This document shows positions 1 through 7,766 of a DNA stretch of 38,245 bases, piece after piece (position 1 is the stretch's first letter; every line of letters starts with the position of its first letter). The position numbers and the translations under genes are program-made. The stretch comes from Methanosarcinaceae archaeon. GTDB taxonomy: Archaea > Halobacteriota > Methanosarcinia > Methanosarcinales > Methanosarcinaceae. The notes below the pieces were generated by a model. That model was not told the DNA's origin and did not search any database. It was given only the letters and a program-made list of their open reading frames with translations. Location: positions 14,984 through 53,228 of the forward strand of contig DUKH01000156.1 in assembly GCA_013329415.1 (NCBI GenBank), written 5' to 3'.

Positions 1-1
1 C

Positions 2-601
2 CTTGACCTGAAAAGGAGTGAAGGAGGGCTCGGGAAAATCATCTTCTCCTTCCTGCTCCCGGCAACCCTGGTGTGGGTGCTGCTTTCTGCCCTTGGAAAC
101 GTTATTCCGGCTCTCGACTCCCTGCTCCTCTTCTCCCTGGTTCTTGGAGTACTATCTTCTTCCATGTACAACTGGCTTACGGAATTCGATCTCTTCGCAT
201 CCTACGCTTTCCTTCCCTTGAAAGTCTCGGACGTAATAAAAAGCAAGCTCGACAGCTACGCTTTCCTCAATGTAGTCCCTTTTGTTTTCCTCTTCGGCCT
301 GGGCCTGAAAACGGAACCTTACACCCTTGTCCCCTCTTTGCTCGTCTTCCTCTCCATATCCTTCTATATGGTCACGGTGCTTGTTTACCTGACAGGGCTT
401 TACCCTTCGGTGAACCTCTATAATGGAAAAACCTTTGCCCTCTATGCCCTTTCAATAATCCCGGTCCTGATCTTCAACATCGTTTTGTCAATACTGGGCC
501 CCTACTATTTGCTTGCGGACCTGGCGCTGCTGCCTGTAGCCGTTTACCTGCTCGGAAGAAGCTTCAGAAAATGGGATGGGGTGGAAAACCCGCAGTTTTG
601 A
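2..601 (+). CDS. Membrane protein, 3' part (ABC-2 permease-like)
   Basis: The frame is open from the left edge of the window, so the gene begins upstream and only the last 199 codons are seen. It ends at TGA. The visible part has about five hydrophobic segments joined by short loops, with a charged cytoplasmic-type tail (RSFRKWDG). The loop with YNWLTEFDLFASYAFLPLK followed by a conserved-looking DVIKSK stretch resembles the membrane-spanning subunit of ABC-2 type exporters, where such a loop precedes a coupling helix. That assignment is an inference from general pattern; no ATPase partner is in view. A GTG at 71 could be mistaken for a start, but the hydrophobic sequence before it (FSFLLPATLVWVLL) shows it is internal. 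Confidence 0.6.
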   Translation, partial: LDLKRSEGGLGKIIFSFLLPATLVWVLLSALGNVIPALDSLLLFSLVLGVLSSSMYNWLTEFDLFASYAFLPLKVSDVIKSKLDSYAFLNVVPFVFLFGLGLKTEPYTLVPSLLVFLSISFYMVTVLVYLTGLYPSVNLYNGKTFALYALSIIPVLIFNIVLSILGPYYLLADLALLPVAVYLLGRSFRKWDGVENPQF

Positions 602-643
602 GGAGTTCTGTGCTCTTGTTTGAGGTACATTGTCAGCGGTTGT

Positions 644-708
644 GATAATTCGGAGTTGATGATAATTCGGAGTTGATGAGAACTCGATAAAGATTCGGAG
701 TTGATGAG
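644..708. repeat. Short direct repeats between two membrane genes
   Basis: GATAATTCGGAGTTGAT occurs twice back to back (644-660 and 661-677). A third, partly diverged copy (AGATTCGGAGTTGATGAG) follows after a 14-base spacer. The array lies just upstream of the first potassium-channel gene. Slippage or a leader or operator role are both possible; nothing more can be said. Confidence 0.7.
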
Positions 709-746
709 GATTTGTACCTGATTTCAAAGCTAAGGAGAAAGAAACC

Positions 747-1109
747 ATGCTTCCTTACTTAATTGCCCTGGCAATGTTTCTGAGATCTTTCTACAACCTG
801 CTTAAAAAACCGGAAACCCGTGCCCTCTTATCTGCCGTGGTTTTTGTCCTTATTCTCGGGACTTATGTCTACCACAGTCTCGAGGGCTGGGGCTGGCTTG
901 ATTCATTTTATTTTTCAGTCATCACACTGACGACTGTAGGGTATGGAGATTTTTCTCCACAAACGGATATGGGAAAAATTTTCACTATAATTTACATCTT
1001 TGTAGGGCTGGGAATTCTGTTCGGGTTTGCTGATGTTATCGGGAACTTTATCGTAGAGAGAAGAATGGAACGCCTGGAGAAACGGAGACAGAGAAGAGAC
1101 CTGAAATAA
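747..1109 (+). CDS. Two-helix potassium channel subunit
   Basis: A 120-residue protein of the Ion_trans_2 (KcsA/MthK pore) type. It has a first membrane helix at about residues 27-46, a pore helix, the potassium selectivity filter TVGYGD at residues 63-68, and a second membrane helix at about 78-103, ending in a strongly basic tail (ERRMERLEKRRQRRDLK). A short hydrophobic N-terminus precedes TM1. Four subunits would form one pore in the cell membrane. There is no RCK/TrkA_N gating domain, unlike MthK, so gating must come from the pore or tail or a separate partner. The start ATG has AAGGAG about ten bases upstream. A paralogue follows at 1445. Confidence 0.93.
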   Translation: MLPYLIALAMFLRSFYNLLKKPETRALLSAVVFVLILGTYVYHSLEGWGWLDSFYFSVITLTTVGYGDFSPQTDMGKIFTIIYIFVGLGILFGFADVIGNFIVERRMERLEKRRQRRDLK

Positions 1110-1131
1110 TTCCGGTTTCACTGGCCGGAAT
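1109..1131 (+). terminator. Hairpin after potassium channel gene
   Basis: ATTCCGG and CCGGAAT form a 7-bp inverted repeat with a nine-base loop immediately after the stop codon. No strong T-run follows, so it may be a processing or stability hairpin rather than a true terminator. Confidence 0.4.
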
Positions 1132-1444
1132 GATAAGACAAAGTGCATGGATAAGAAAAATGGGGATCTCTGAAAGTTTTAATGTGTACCCTTAGTGTTA
1201 CGTTTCCTTTATGTATTTTCCTTAATTGTTTTCCGACTGCAGTAGAGTCTGCCAGCTTTCCTTCTGCTGTTGCGATGAAATTGCTACATTTAACTGCCTT
1301 TTTGCCTGAGTTAAGAGACTAAAGTAGAGTAAATTTGATTAATCATCTTCAACCCTTTTTTCTGACCAACTTTTTCAAATTTACTGCCATTGCAGACACA
1401 TTTTTAACCTTTTATTAATATATATCAAAAGGGGGGTAAGGGTA
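1132..1444. other. Gene-free spacer with promoter of second channel
   Basis: No convincing coding frame. The right part is AT-rich, with a TATA-like ATTAATATATATCAA at about 1414-1428, followed directly by the G-rich ribosome binding site of the next gene. This suggests the second channel has its own promoter and a very short leader. Confidence 0.5.
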
Positions 1445-1813
1445 TTGCTATATGTTTTTATAACCTTGATATTATTTCTCAGGGCTTTGAAAAAGCAGCT
1501 TGAAAATGAGGAATTCCAGACCCTTTTACTTCTGGTAATATTTATTCTTACATTGGGCACTTTCTTTTACCACAACGTCGAGGGCTGGACCTGGCTTGAC
1601 TCATTGTATTTTACGGTAGTAACCCTGACAACCGTAGGATACGGGGATTTTTCCCCGGAAACAGACCTGGGAAAAGCTTTTACAATGGTTTACATCTTTG
1701 TCGGGCTGGGAATCCTCTATGGGTTTGCAACCATACTCGGAAAAGAGATCGTCAGTCACAGGCTGGAAAAGGTGGGAAAAGCAGTACAGAAAGCTGACGA
1801 ATCAGAAGAGTAA
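1445..1813 (+). CDS. Two-helix potassium channel subunit (paralogue)
   Basis: 122 residues, closely similar to the preceding channel (shared LEGW/VEGW motif, WLDS.YF, LTTVGYGDFSP.TD.GK, and YIFVGLGIL). The filter TVGYGD again falls at residues 63-68, with membrane helices at about 25-45 and 78-100. The tail is mixed-charge (KVGKAVQKADESEE) rather than basic, so the two copies may differ in regulation. The start is TTG, chosen because it gives an N-terminus (MLYVFITLILFLRALKK) that aligns residue for residue with the first copy, and because a GGGGGGTAAGG ribosome binding site lies just upstream. No gating domain is attached. Confidence 0.9.
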   Translation: MLYVFITLILFLRALKKQLENEEFQTLLLLVIFILTLGTFFYHNVEGWTWLDSLYFTVVTLTTVGYGDFSPETDLGKAFTMVYIFVGLGILYGFATILGKEIVSHRLEKVGKAVQKADESEE

Positions 1814-1967
1814 ATCTTTTTACTCCGGCCTGTCCTGAGGGGGGATTTTGGGAATTCAATCATGGATGAAACAGATGCTGACAACAGTAAACCAAAATTT
1901 TGCCCAATCAAAAGAATAATTAAGATTCCGAGTTTCATAATATTATCCAAATGGGGGGGGTATTGTT

Positions 1968-2654
1968 ATGAAACTCAAAAATACATCCGTAGGTCTTGTT
2001 TTACTCCTTACTATCGGGCTTATGGCTGCGGCTGTTTTTTCGCTGGGCTGTGCCGAGCAGGAAGCCCCTGCCGAACCTGAAGAAACTACCGGGGAAGAGC
2101 CTGCCGAAACTATTCCTGAAGATGCCGGTCAGGCAGCGGTTGAGGAAGAAGAGGTTGAGCAGGTAGAGGTCGAGCAAGAAGAAGCCGGAATGGAAGAGCC
2201 TGAAATGAATGAGGCAGAACAGGAGGGCAGTGAACAGGAAGAGTCTGATCAGGAAGAATCTAATCAGGAAGGGGCTGAAGCCACTCTGGCTGAGGAAATT
2301 AGTAACATTGAGTGGCAGTGGATCGAGCTTCAGGAGCCCGGCCTTGCGGGCAAAACAGAAGTCTCGAATCCTGAGGACTACACCATTGTCTTTTCCAGGC
2401 ATGGTACGTATTCCATCAAAGCCGACTGCAACCGCGGCGGAGGAAGCTACATGCTTGAAGGAAACTCTCTTACACTGGGGGCAGGCCCGATGACGCTTGC
2501 CGAATGCGGACCCGGGTCATTATATGATCAGTATGTTACGCTGCTCTCCGAAGTAATTTCAGTGGAAATGGAAAACGGCCAGCTTGTCCTTTATTCCGGG
2601 GGCGAAGACAGCATGATGATCTTTACCAACGGAGGAGTGGTTGAAGGGATCTGA
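1968..2654 (+). CDS. Lipoprotein with C-terminal META domain
   Basis: 228 residues. Residues 1-27 are a lipoprotein signal peptide with lipobox SLGC (Cys28 is the expected lipid anchor). Residues 29-115 are a low-complexity Glu-rich tether made of EQEE/EEPE-type repeats. Residues from about 116 to the end resemble the META/HslJ domain: a WQW start, a DCNRGGGSY segment like the family DCN-GxY motif, then LTLGAGPMTLAECGPG and a final YSGG..MIFT strand. The domain's biochemical role is not settled; in bacteria it is linked to stress and drug resistance. Placement outside the cell on an acidic stalk is inferred. The G-run before ATTGTT ATG serves as ribosome binding site. The next gene has the same lipoprotein-plus-acidic-stalk layout. 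Confidence 0.8.
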   Translation: MKLKNTSVGLVLLLTIGLMAAAVFSLGCAEQEAPAEPEETTGEEPAETIPEDAGQAAVEEEEVEQVEVEQEEAGMEEPEMNEAEQEGSEQEESDQEESNQEGAEATLAEEISNIEWQWIELQEPGLAGKTEVSNPEDYTIVFSRHGTYSIKADCNRGGGSYMLEGNSLTLGAGPMTLAECGPGSLYDQYVTLLSEVISVEMENGQLVLYSGGEDSMMIFTNGGVVEGI

Positions 2655-2973
2655 AACTTAAGAATCCGAAGTCCGGGTGAATTTCAATCTCACCTTCTCT
2701 TTTTTATTTTACTTTCTATTTTTCATTTTTTTGTGATCTCGAAAGGTCTCAGATAGCTTTGGGCAGCCGTCGCCGTGAACCTTGCCAAAGCAGCCTGAAC
2801 CCTTTTGAGGATCGAAGAGCTTAAAAAAGCCTTCTAACTCCCATTCTGACTCCCGTTATCAGTTTTAAAAAATGTATCTGGGATTAATATCCTTATATAC
2901 AATAATTTATAACACATAATTGGGGAGTGTATTTATCGGGGAAGTAAGTTTACCGTTGTATATTACCCCATAT
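2655..2973. other. Gene-free spacer with T-rich terminator and promoter
   Basis: After the stop, 2692-2733 is very T-rich (TTTTTTATTTTACTTTC and similar), a typical archaeal terminator. Around 2760-2825 is a GC-richer patch (CCTTGCCAAAGCAGCCT) that loosely resembles a patch at 6155-6175. The right part is AT-rich with TATA-like stretches near 2893 and 2958. No gene seen. Confidence 0.5.
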
Positions 2974-2991
2974 GTGTACATATATGTACAC
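2974..2991. promoter_or_regulatory. Perfect 18-bp palindrome, candidate operator
   Basis: GTGTACATATATGTACAC is identical to its own reverse complement. It ends 32 bases before the ATG of the lipoprotein gene at 3024 and lies just downstream of a TATA-like stretch, where a dimeric repressor would block initiation. The role is inferred from position and symmetry. Confidence 0.6.
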
Positions 2992-3023
2992 CCATTCTTA
3001 TCTTAAACAATTGGGGGAAAGTT

Positions 3024-3926
3024 ATGAAGAAATTGGGTATTCTTGTGGCTGCAGTACTCATTGCAGCAATGTTATTTGCTTCCGGTTGTGCTGAAGAACC
3101 TCCGGAAGAAGGTGTTGAGGAAGGAGCTGAGGAGGAAGTTCCTGAAGAAGAAGTAGTGGTAGAAGAAGAGGAAGTAGTGGTAGAAGAAGAGGAAGTAGTA
3201 GAAGAGGAAGTCCCTGAAGAAGGGGGAGAAGAAATAGTTGTGGAAGAAGAAGTTGAAGAGGTAATCCCTGAAGAAGCGGTGGGAGTGGAAGGGGAATACA
3301 GCCCTGACATAAACCCCGAGGACTTCGTCGAAGGAGTTGACAATTCCTATTTCCCGCTGGTCCCGGGTACAACTTTCTTTTATGAAGGAGAAAGCGATGA
3401 AGGTGATCCCTTAAGAACCGAGATTTACGTCACCGATGAAACCAGAGTGGTAATGGGAGTAACCACCATCGTTGTCAGGGAATCGGAATATGAAGACGAC
3501 GAGCTGGAAGAAGAGACCTTTGACTGGTACGCCCAGGACATTGAAGGAAACGTCTGGTACTTCGGTGAGGACTCCAACGAATATGAGGACGGAGAAGTCG
3601 TAAGCACCGCCGGTTCCTGGGAAGCCGGAGTAGACGGGGCCTTCCCAGGGATAATAATGCCGGGAGACCCCCAGGTAGGGGATGCTTACTACCAGGAGTT
3701 CTACCCGGGAGAAGCCGAAGACCAGGCTGAAGTGGTCTCTTTGAATGAGTCGGTTACAGTTGCTTACGGCTCTTTCGAAGACTGCTTGAAGACAAGGGAA
3801 TGGAACCTGCTTGAACCTGGCCAGGAAGAAAACAAGTACTACGCCGCGGGCGTCGGTCTGCTCCTTGAAGAGGAAGTGAAAGGCGGAGATGAAAGACTGG
3901 AACTTGTGGAAATTACCACTGAGTAA
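3024..3926 (+). CDS. Lipoprotein with acidic stalk, uncharacterised domain
   Basis: 300 residues. A lipoprotein signal peptide ends at lipobox ASGC (Cys22). Residues 23-95 are a Glu/Val/Pro stalk of EEEVVVEEEE-type repeats. Residues 96-300 form a folded domain beginning with DINPEDFVEGVDNSYFPLVP, followed by PGTTFFYEGE, FDWYAQD..GNVWYFGE, GSWEAGVDG and GDPQVGDAYYQEF motifs. The domain is not one I can name; the PL.PGT..Y start and WYFGE motif suggest a beta-rich extracellular domain. A paralogue lacking the stalk lies inverted at 4874-5734. The ribosome binding site GGGGGAAAG precedes ATG. Expression is probably controlled through the palindrome at 2974. Confidence 0.8.
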   Translation: MKKLGILVAAVLIAAMLFASGCAEEPPEEGVEEGAEEEVPEEEVVVEEEEVVVEEEEVVEEEVPEEGGEEIVVEEEVEEVIPEEAVGVEGEYSPDINPEDFVEGVDNSYFPLVPGTTFFYEGESDEGDPLRTEIYVTDETRVVMGVTTIVVRESEYEDDELEEETFDWYAQDIEGNVWYFGEDSNEYEDGEVVSTAGSWEAGVDGAFPGIIMPGDPQVGDAYYQEFYPGEAEDQAEVVSLNESVTVAYGSFEDCLKTREWNLLEPGQEENKYYAAGVGLLLEEEVKGGDERLELVEITTE

Positions 3927-3962
3927 CAGGATTTAACTTCAAAGAAATTCAGTCCGAACAGG

Positions 3963-4005
3963 CCTCTGGAAACTGAGATCCGAACTCAGTTCCGGAGGAA
4001 TTTTA
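3963..4005 (+). terminator. Stem-loop terminator after lipoprotein gene
   Basis: CCTCTGGAAACTGAG (3963-3977) pairs with CTCAGTTCCGGAGG (3985-3998) with one bulge or mismatch, followed by AATTTTATT. It lies 37 bases after the stop codon. Confidence 0.6.
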
Positions 4006-4119
4006 TTCGCCCCCGGGTTTCCAATTCTTATTTTTTATATTTCATAGGTTGTATCAAATGATCAAGTTATCAAATGATCAAGTGATCGAACTATCAAGCT
4101 GTATAATAATCAAATAAGC

Positions 4120-4653
4120 TCACTTTTTCCTTTTTCCAAACTTCCACATTTCAATGGAATTGTCAAGAAGACTATCGAGAAAGCTCTCTTTGTAGGCTAT
4201 AAGCAGCCTGGCAGTAAGGTCCGGATCTACAATTTTAAGATTACTTATTCGCCCTATTCTGTCTTTTTCAATGATTCCGGACTTTACCAGCTTATTGAGG
4301 TGCCATGAAACAGTAGAGGGAGCGAGCCCGACTGCGGTTGACAGTTCTTTATTGTTCGTACCGGGGTTCTATAGCAGGTTTATCAGGATATGCCTGCTGC
4401 CTTTTCTCCTTAAAAAATAGATTATTTCCCTCTCATGCTTTTCGGGGATCTTTTTGCTTACGAAATACCGAACGTATTCTTCATCTTTAAAACGCGAGAT
4501 CAGATTGTTCTTTTCGAGATAGTGAAGGTGGTACTGCAAGCTGCCCACGACCAGATCCAGCCGCCTTTCGAGTTCCCTTAAATGAATTCCCGGGGAATCT
4601 CTTATCAGTTCATAAAGCTCTTTTCTTGTTTCAAGTTCAAGTTCCATCTTCAC
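4120..4653 (-). CDS. Winged-helix regulator interrupted by in-frame UAG
   Basis: Read from ATG at 4653, the frame runs 94 codons to a UAG at 4371-4369 and then, without any shift, 83 more sense codons to TGA at 4122-4120. The first half holds a winged helix (IHLRELERRLDLVVGSLQYH). The second half begins NPGTNNKELSTAVGLAPSTV and continues SWHLNKL, a textbook MarR/ArsR-like helix-turn-helix, and ends with a basic GKRKK tail. Two winged helices in tandem is a common layout for Methanosarcina regulators, so the whole frame looks like one protein of 178 positions with UAG at position 95. UAG can be decoded as pyrrolysine in this genus. The alternative is a recent nonsense mutation; the lack of any other damage fits either. 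No clear ribosome binding site is seen. Confidence 0.75.
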
Positions 4654-4873
4654 CCTAATTTTTCTTTAACATGGTAAGTGAAAATAATATCAACGCAAGA
4701 CTCTTGAGGAACCTTTCCTGAATTTTAAAGTAAATCTCCTGTCCGGAAAAGATTTCTGTATAATTTATTGTCCGGTTTTGTATATCAAAGCTGCCTTCGG
4801 GTTGTAAGAAGTAAATTGCAAAAAGTAGATTGTAAACGGAAACTTGCAAAAAATAAATGAGGGGGAACCGGTT
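4654..4873. other. Spacer between regulator and secreted-protein pseudogene
   Basis: AT-rich, about 220 bases. A 64-codon frame on the minus strand has no family-like features and is taken as chance. It probably carries the promoter of the regulator. Confidence 0.4.
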
Positions 4874-5734
4874 TTATCCTCCCCCTTTACTCAGTGGTAA
4901 TTTCCACGAGTTCCAGTCTCTCATCCCCTCCTTCCACTTCTTCCTCAAGGAGCAGGCCGACACACCTGGAGCATAGTATTTGTTTTCCTCTTCGCCGGGT
5001 TCGAGCGTGGTAAATTCCCTCGTCTTCAGGCAGTTTTCAAAGGACCCGTAGCTGATATCGGCCGTTTCGCTCAGCGAGAGCACTTCGGCCTGGTCTTCAG
5101 CTTCGCCCGGTGCGAATTCCTGGTAGTAAATGTCTCCTACCTGGGGATCTCCCAGCATTATGATTCCGGGCTTTGCGCCGTTTACTCCGGCTTCCCAGGA
5201 ACCTTCGGTACTGACAGGCTCTCCGTCCTCATATTCGGTGGAGTTTTCCCCGAAGTACCAGACGTTTCCGGCTTCGTCCTGGGCGTACCAGTCAAAGGTC
5301 TCCTCAACCAGCTCCCCGTCTTCGTATTCAGTATCCTGGACAACTGTGGTGGTAACTCCCATTACCTCCCTGGTTTCGTTGGTAACAAAAACCTCATTCA
5401 GGATGGTCGTGCCTTCCTCCTCGCTTTCGCCTTCATAAATGAAAGTTGTTCCGGGGACAAGCGGGAAGTAAGGATTGTCAACTCCTTCGACGAAGTTCTC
5501 AGGATTTATTTCAGGATCATATTCTTCGGTTACGTTATCAGATCCTGTATCTATTGGCTAGGAATCCTATCCTCCGTCAGTTACATTTTCAGATCCTGTT
5601 TCCGTTACGTTTTCAAATCCTGTCTCTGTTACATTTTCAAATCCTGTTTCCGATCCCGGAGCAAGCGCAACCACCGACCCAATAAGGATAAGTATTACAC
5701 AAGTTGTCATACTTATTGTCAGTGCTTTTTTCAA
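4874..5734 (-). pseudogene. Secreted paralogue of the 3024 lipoprotein, with two UAGs and a frameshift
   Basis: The start is TTG at 5734 with GGAGGT six bases upstream. It encodes a signal peptide (MTTCVILILIGSVVALA) with no lipobox Cys, then 8-residue repeats ETGFENVT, ETGFENVT, ETGSENVT. Two UAG codons follow in frame (5569-5567 and 5560-5558), then DTGSDNVT and a domain closely similar to residues 96-300 of the 3024 protein (EYDPEINPENFVEGVDNPYF, VWYFGE, GSWEAGVNG). Near the end a duplicated GT (CACAC at 4961-4965 on the plus strand) shifts the frame, replacing LLLEEEV...LVEITTE with an unrelated tail that stops at 4874. The undamaged frame would stop at 4887. Two UAGs plus a frameshift favour a decaying gene, although pyrrolysine read-through could rescue the first lesion. 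Confidence 0.75.
5567..5695 (-). repeat. 24-bp coding repeats (ETGxENVT)
   Basis: About three tandem 24-base units on the minus strand encode ETG(F/S)ENVT; a fourth, DTGSDNVT, follows the UAG pair. Each unit carries an N-V-T sequon for N-glycosylation. The repeats form the linker between the signal peptide and the folded domain. Confidence 0.65.
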
Positions 5735-6499
5735 CCTTCAACCTCCATAATTTCATTTCACTGATGTGTACCTATCTCTGGTGGTGGAAAAGTCGGGATT
5801 TTGGAGCCCCTGGTCCGTTTTCCCCCTTAAAACTCAGTTTCGCATTTCATCTAAAATTATCAGGCTAAAATCAGAAATTTCCCCAATTATCTTTCTGATT
5901 ATTATGCTGTTGATGCATTGGATTCCCATGAGGTCTCGCAGCTTATAAGGCTAGATTTAATACTTCATCCTGATTCCCATGAAAGTTCAGTCCCACTTTT
6001 CCCCTATCATAATAGGGGGAATGAGTTTTAATAATGGTTCTGGTACATTACTCGAATATTATATTTTTTTAAATATCCTGCTGCCCTGTAATGTCTGATC
6101 CGGCTATAATTTTAAATCTTCTTTTCTATTTTTTGGCTGTCCCGGGGCGCTTGCGTGCACTTTGCCGAAGCAACCTTCATCTTTCTGTAAAAATGGAATT
6201 TTTCCCACTTCCTCCCTTCGATCCAGAACCTCCGGAAAATCCCAGGAGCCGGAATAATTGAATTTGATCGTATAATTTCGTTGTTGGGAGGCAGGAAAAC
6301 CGAGAATAGATGAATATACCGGCGGTGGTTTTGTCAATTACTTTTGAGCTTTTCCGGTATGACCGGGATGGTATCTCCCGTCTTTATTTTCCGAGCGAAG
6401 CGAGGCTTGCCAGCTTCTTAACTTTGTTGTAAAAACTGAAAGTATCCTCATTTCCTCTAAGAATCCGTAAAATAGTAATAACGGTCTTAGCGCCGCTAC
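5735..6499. other. Long gene-free stretch
   Basis: 765 bases without a credible gene. The left part is the promoter region of the minus-strand gene at 5734. A 60-codon plus-strand frame (5766-5948) and a 77-codon minus-strand frame (6104-6337) have no family features. A GC-richer patch near 6155-6175 (TGCACTTTGCCGAAGCAACC) loosely matches the patch at 2777-2797 and may be a degenerate repeat. Confidence 0.5.
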
Positions 6500-7351
6500 T
6501 TAAACCAGTCCCTTCGGCTGCTTCTCCCCCGGCACTACCGGCAGCTCCATCGTATTGATCAAAATCGGACTCTCAATATCCTTTGCCCTCTCGATTACAA
6601 GTTCCTTCCCCTTCTGTGTTAGAGCGAAAAGCGGAATTGCAACCGCCATCTGGACAAGCGGCTTTGCAAGCTCCCTGATATGCCTGGAAGCGCAGCTTAT
6701 TACGATATCCGAGTTTTCCAGAAGCTCCCTGGCTTCTTCCCGGCTGACCCCTGTTACATGGACTGCAATCACGATCAGGTCAAGCCCGAGTTCGGCTTCT
6801 ATTTCCCTGCATTTTCTGGCGGTTTTTGCGTCTGCTATAGTTACTGCGATCCTTTTGTAGCCGAGTTCAGCGGCTTTCCTGACCCCGCCTGCCGGGTTGA
6901 TAGCTGCACTTGAAGGGTCGAGCACGGTCCCGCCGTTTTCCTGAACCCCTTTGATGGTTCCTGGGATGGGTTCGGTTTCGATCAGGCCAGACATCCTGCC
7001 TCCGATTCCCTGAACAAGGGCAGGGTTACCGGAGATCACGGTCCCTGCGCCGTCGCAGGCGGTTACGGTTGTTTCAAGAAAACCGCAGCGGAGCCCGCTC
7101 ATCATTATTTCGGAGGCTCCGAAAGCCACATAGGTATCATTTTCCAGGAGCTGGCGTTTGTCGGTGAACATCCCGAAGTCGCTAATGCGGAACTCGATGT
7201 TTTTCCTGACTTCTTCGGCAGTAATCTTTCGGATTCCCCTCAGCTTGTCAAAGAGGGGGCACCATTCCACTTCCGGAGGCCCGACTTCCACGACCTTTCC
7301 GTCTTTTACGACGACCCTGGCTTTCCCCAGTAATTCCATTATATGAGGCAT
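6500..7351 (-). CDS. DUF2099 family protein (methanogenesis marker 8 type), copy 1
   Basis: 283 residues from ATG at 7351. I recognise the DUF2099 family by RVVVKDGKVVEVG, the CPLF.K.RGI segment, NIEFRI.DFGMFT, FGASEIMMSGL, the TACDGAGTVI and GGRMSGLIETEP stretches, and a late ALTQKGKELVIERAK. The family is restricted largely to methanogens and its reaction is unknown. Cys and Gly-rich motifs in the first half suggest cofactor or metal binding, which is inference. An upstream GTG at 7360 overlaps the AGGTG ribosome binding site, so the ATG at 7351, matching the start of the second copy (MPHIMELLGK), is preferred. A paralogue of about 70 percent identity by eye lies at 8685. The stop is TAA. 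Confidence 0.8.
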   Translation of the reverse strand: MPHIMELLGKARVVVKDGKVVEVGPPEVEWCPLFDKLRGIRKITAEEVRKNIEFRISDFGMFTDKRQLLENDTYVAFGASEIMMSGLRCGFLETTVTACDGAGTVISGNPALVQGIGGRMSGLIETEPIPGTIKGVQENGGTVLDPSSAAINPAGGVRKAAELGYKRIAVTIADAKTARKCREIEAELGLDLIVIAVHVTGVSREEARELLENSDIVISCASRHIRELAKPLVQMAVAIPLFALTQKGKELVIERAKDIESPILINTMELPVVPGEKQPKGLV

Positions 7352-7377
7352 AATAGACACACCTGTAGGTACTGAAT

Positions 7378-7520
7378 AAAGTTGTATTTGTTCAAACTAT
7401 ATATATCTGTGACTATATATTGATATTTTTATCTAATATGTAGGCCCCTGCAATACATGTATATATATAGTATGAAGCCCATATATATAACAAGCAAAGA
7501 GTATAAGGTTTTTAGTGCTT
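7378..7520. promoter_or_regulatory. Divergent promoter region
   Basis: A strongly AT-rich spacer between divergent genes. CTATATATAT at about 7399-7408 is a TATA box candidate for the minus-strand DUF2099 gene. TACATGTATATATATAG near 7456-7472 and CATATATATAAC near 7489 are candidates for the plus-strand gene at 7581. TACATGTA is a small palindrome that could be an operator. Confidence 0.5.
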
Positions 7521-7580
7521 TCTGTTTTTTGATCGACTGCAGACTACTGAAAAATGAATATATTATTCAAGGAGTGTTTT

Positions 7581-7766
7581 ATGGAACTGATGGATTCTTC
7601 GATGACTGTTAGGCAAAAAAATTTATTCATAAAGTCTCTCAGGTATATGGACAGACATAAAAAAATCAGTCAGTATTGCGCTGAATGCGGGAAGAGCTGG
7701 CCTGAATTATCCTTTGACGAGGCAAGTAACTTAACCAAGATGCTTGATAAGATGTCCTGGCAGTAA
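7581..7766 (+). CDS. Small CxxC protein, unknown
   Basis: 61 residues from ATG at 7581. This start is chosen because AAGGAGTG lies at 7568-7575, five bases before it; an in-frame ATG at 7554 has no such site. The protein has a basic N-terminal half (RQKNLFIKSLRYMDRHKK), a YCAECGKSW motif with a CxxC pair that could bind zinc or a metal or act as a redox pair, and a C-terminal helix EASNLTKMLDKMSW. I do not recognise a family. It sits between two DUF2099 copies and is divergently transcribed from the first. Confidence 0.7.
   Translation: MELMDSSMTVRQKNLFIKSLRYMDRHKKISQYCAECGKSWPELSFDEASNLTKMLDKMSWQ

Noticed and set aside
2777-6175. Loose similarity of TTGCCAAAGCAGCCT (about 2785) and TTTGCCGAAGCAACCT (about 6163) as a dispersed repeat
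   Set aside because: Only about 15 bases match imperfectly; could be a worn repeat but cannot be supported from this window.
6104-6337. 77-codon minus-strand frame in the long spacer
   Set aside because: No ribosome binding site, no family motifs, odd composition; better explained as chance.
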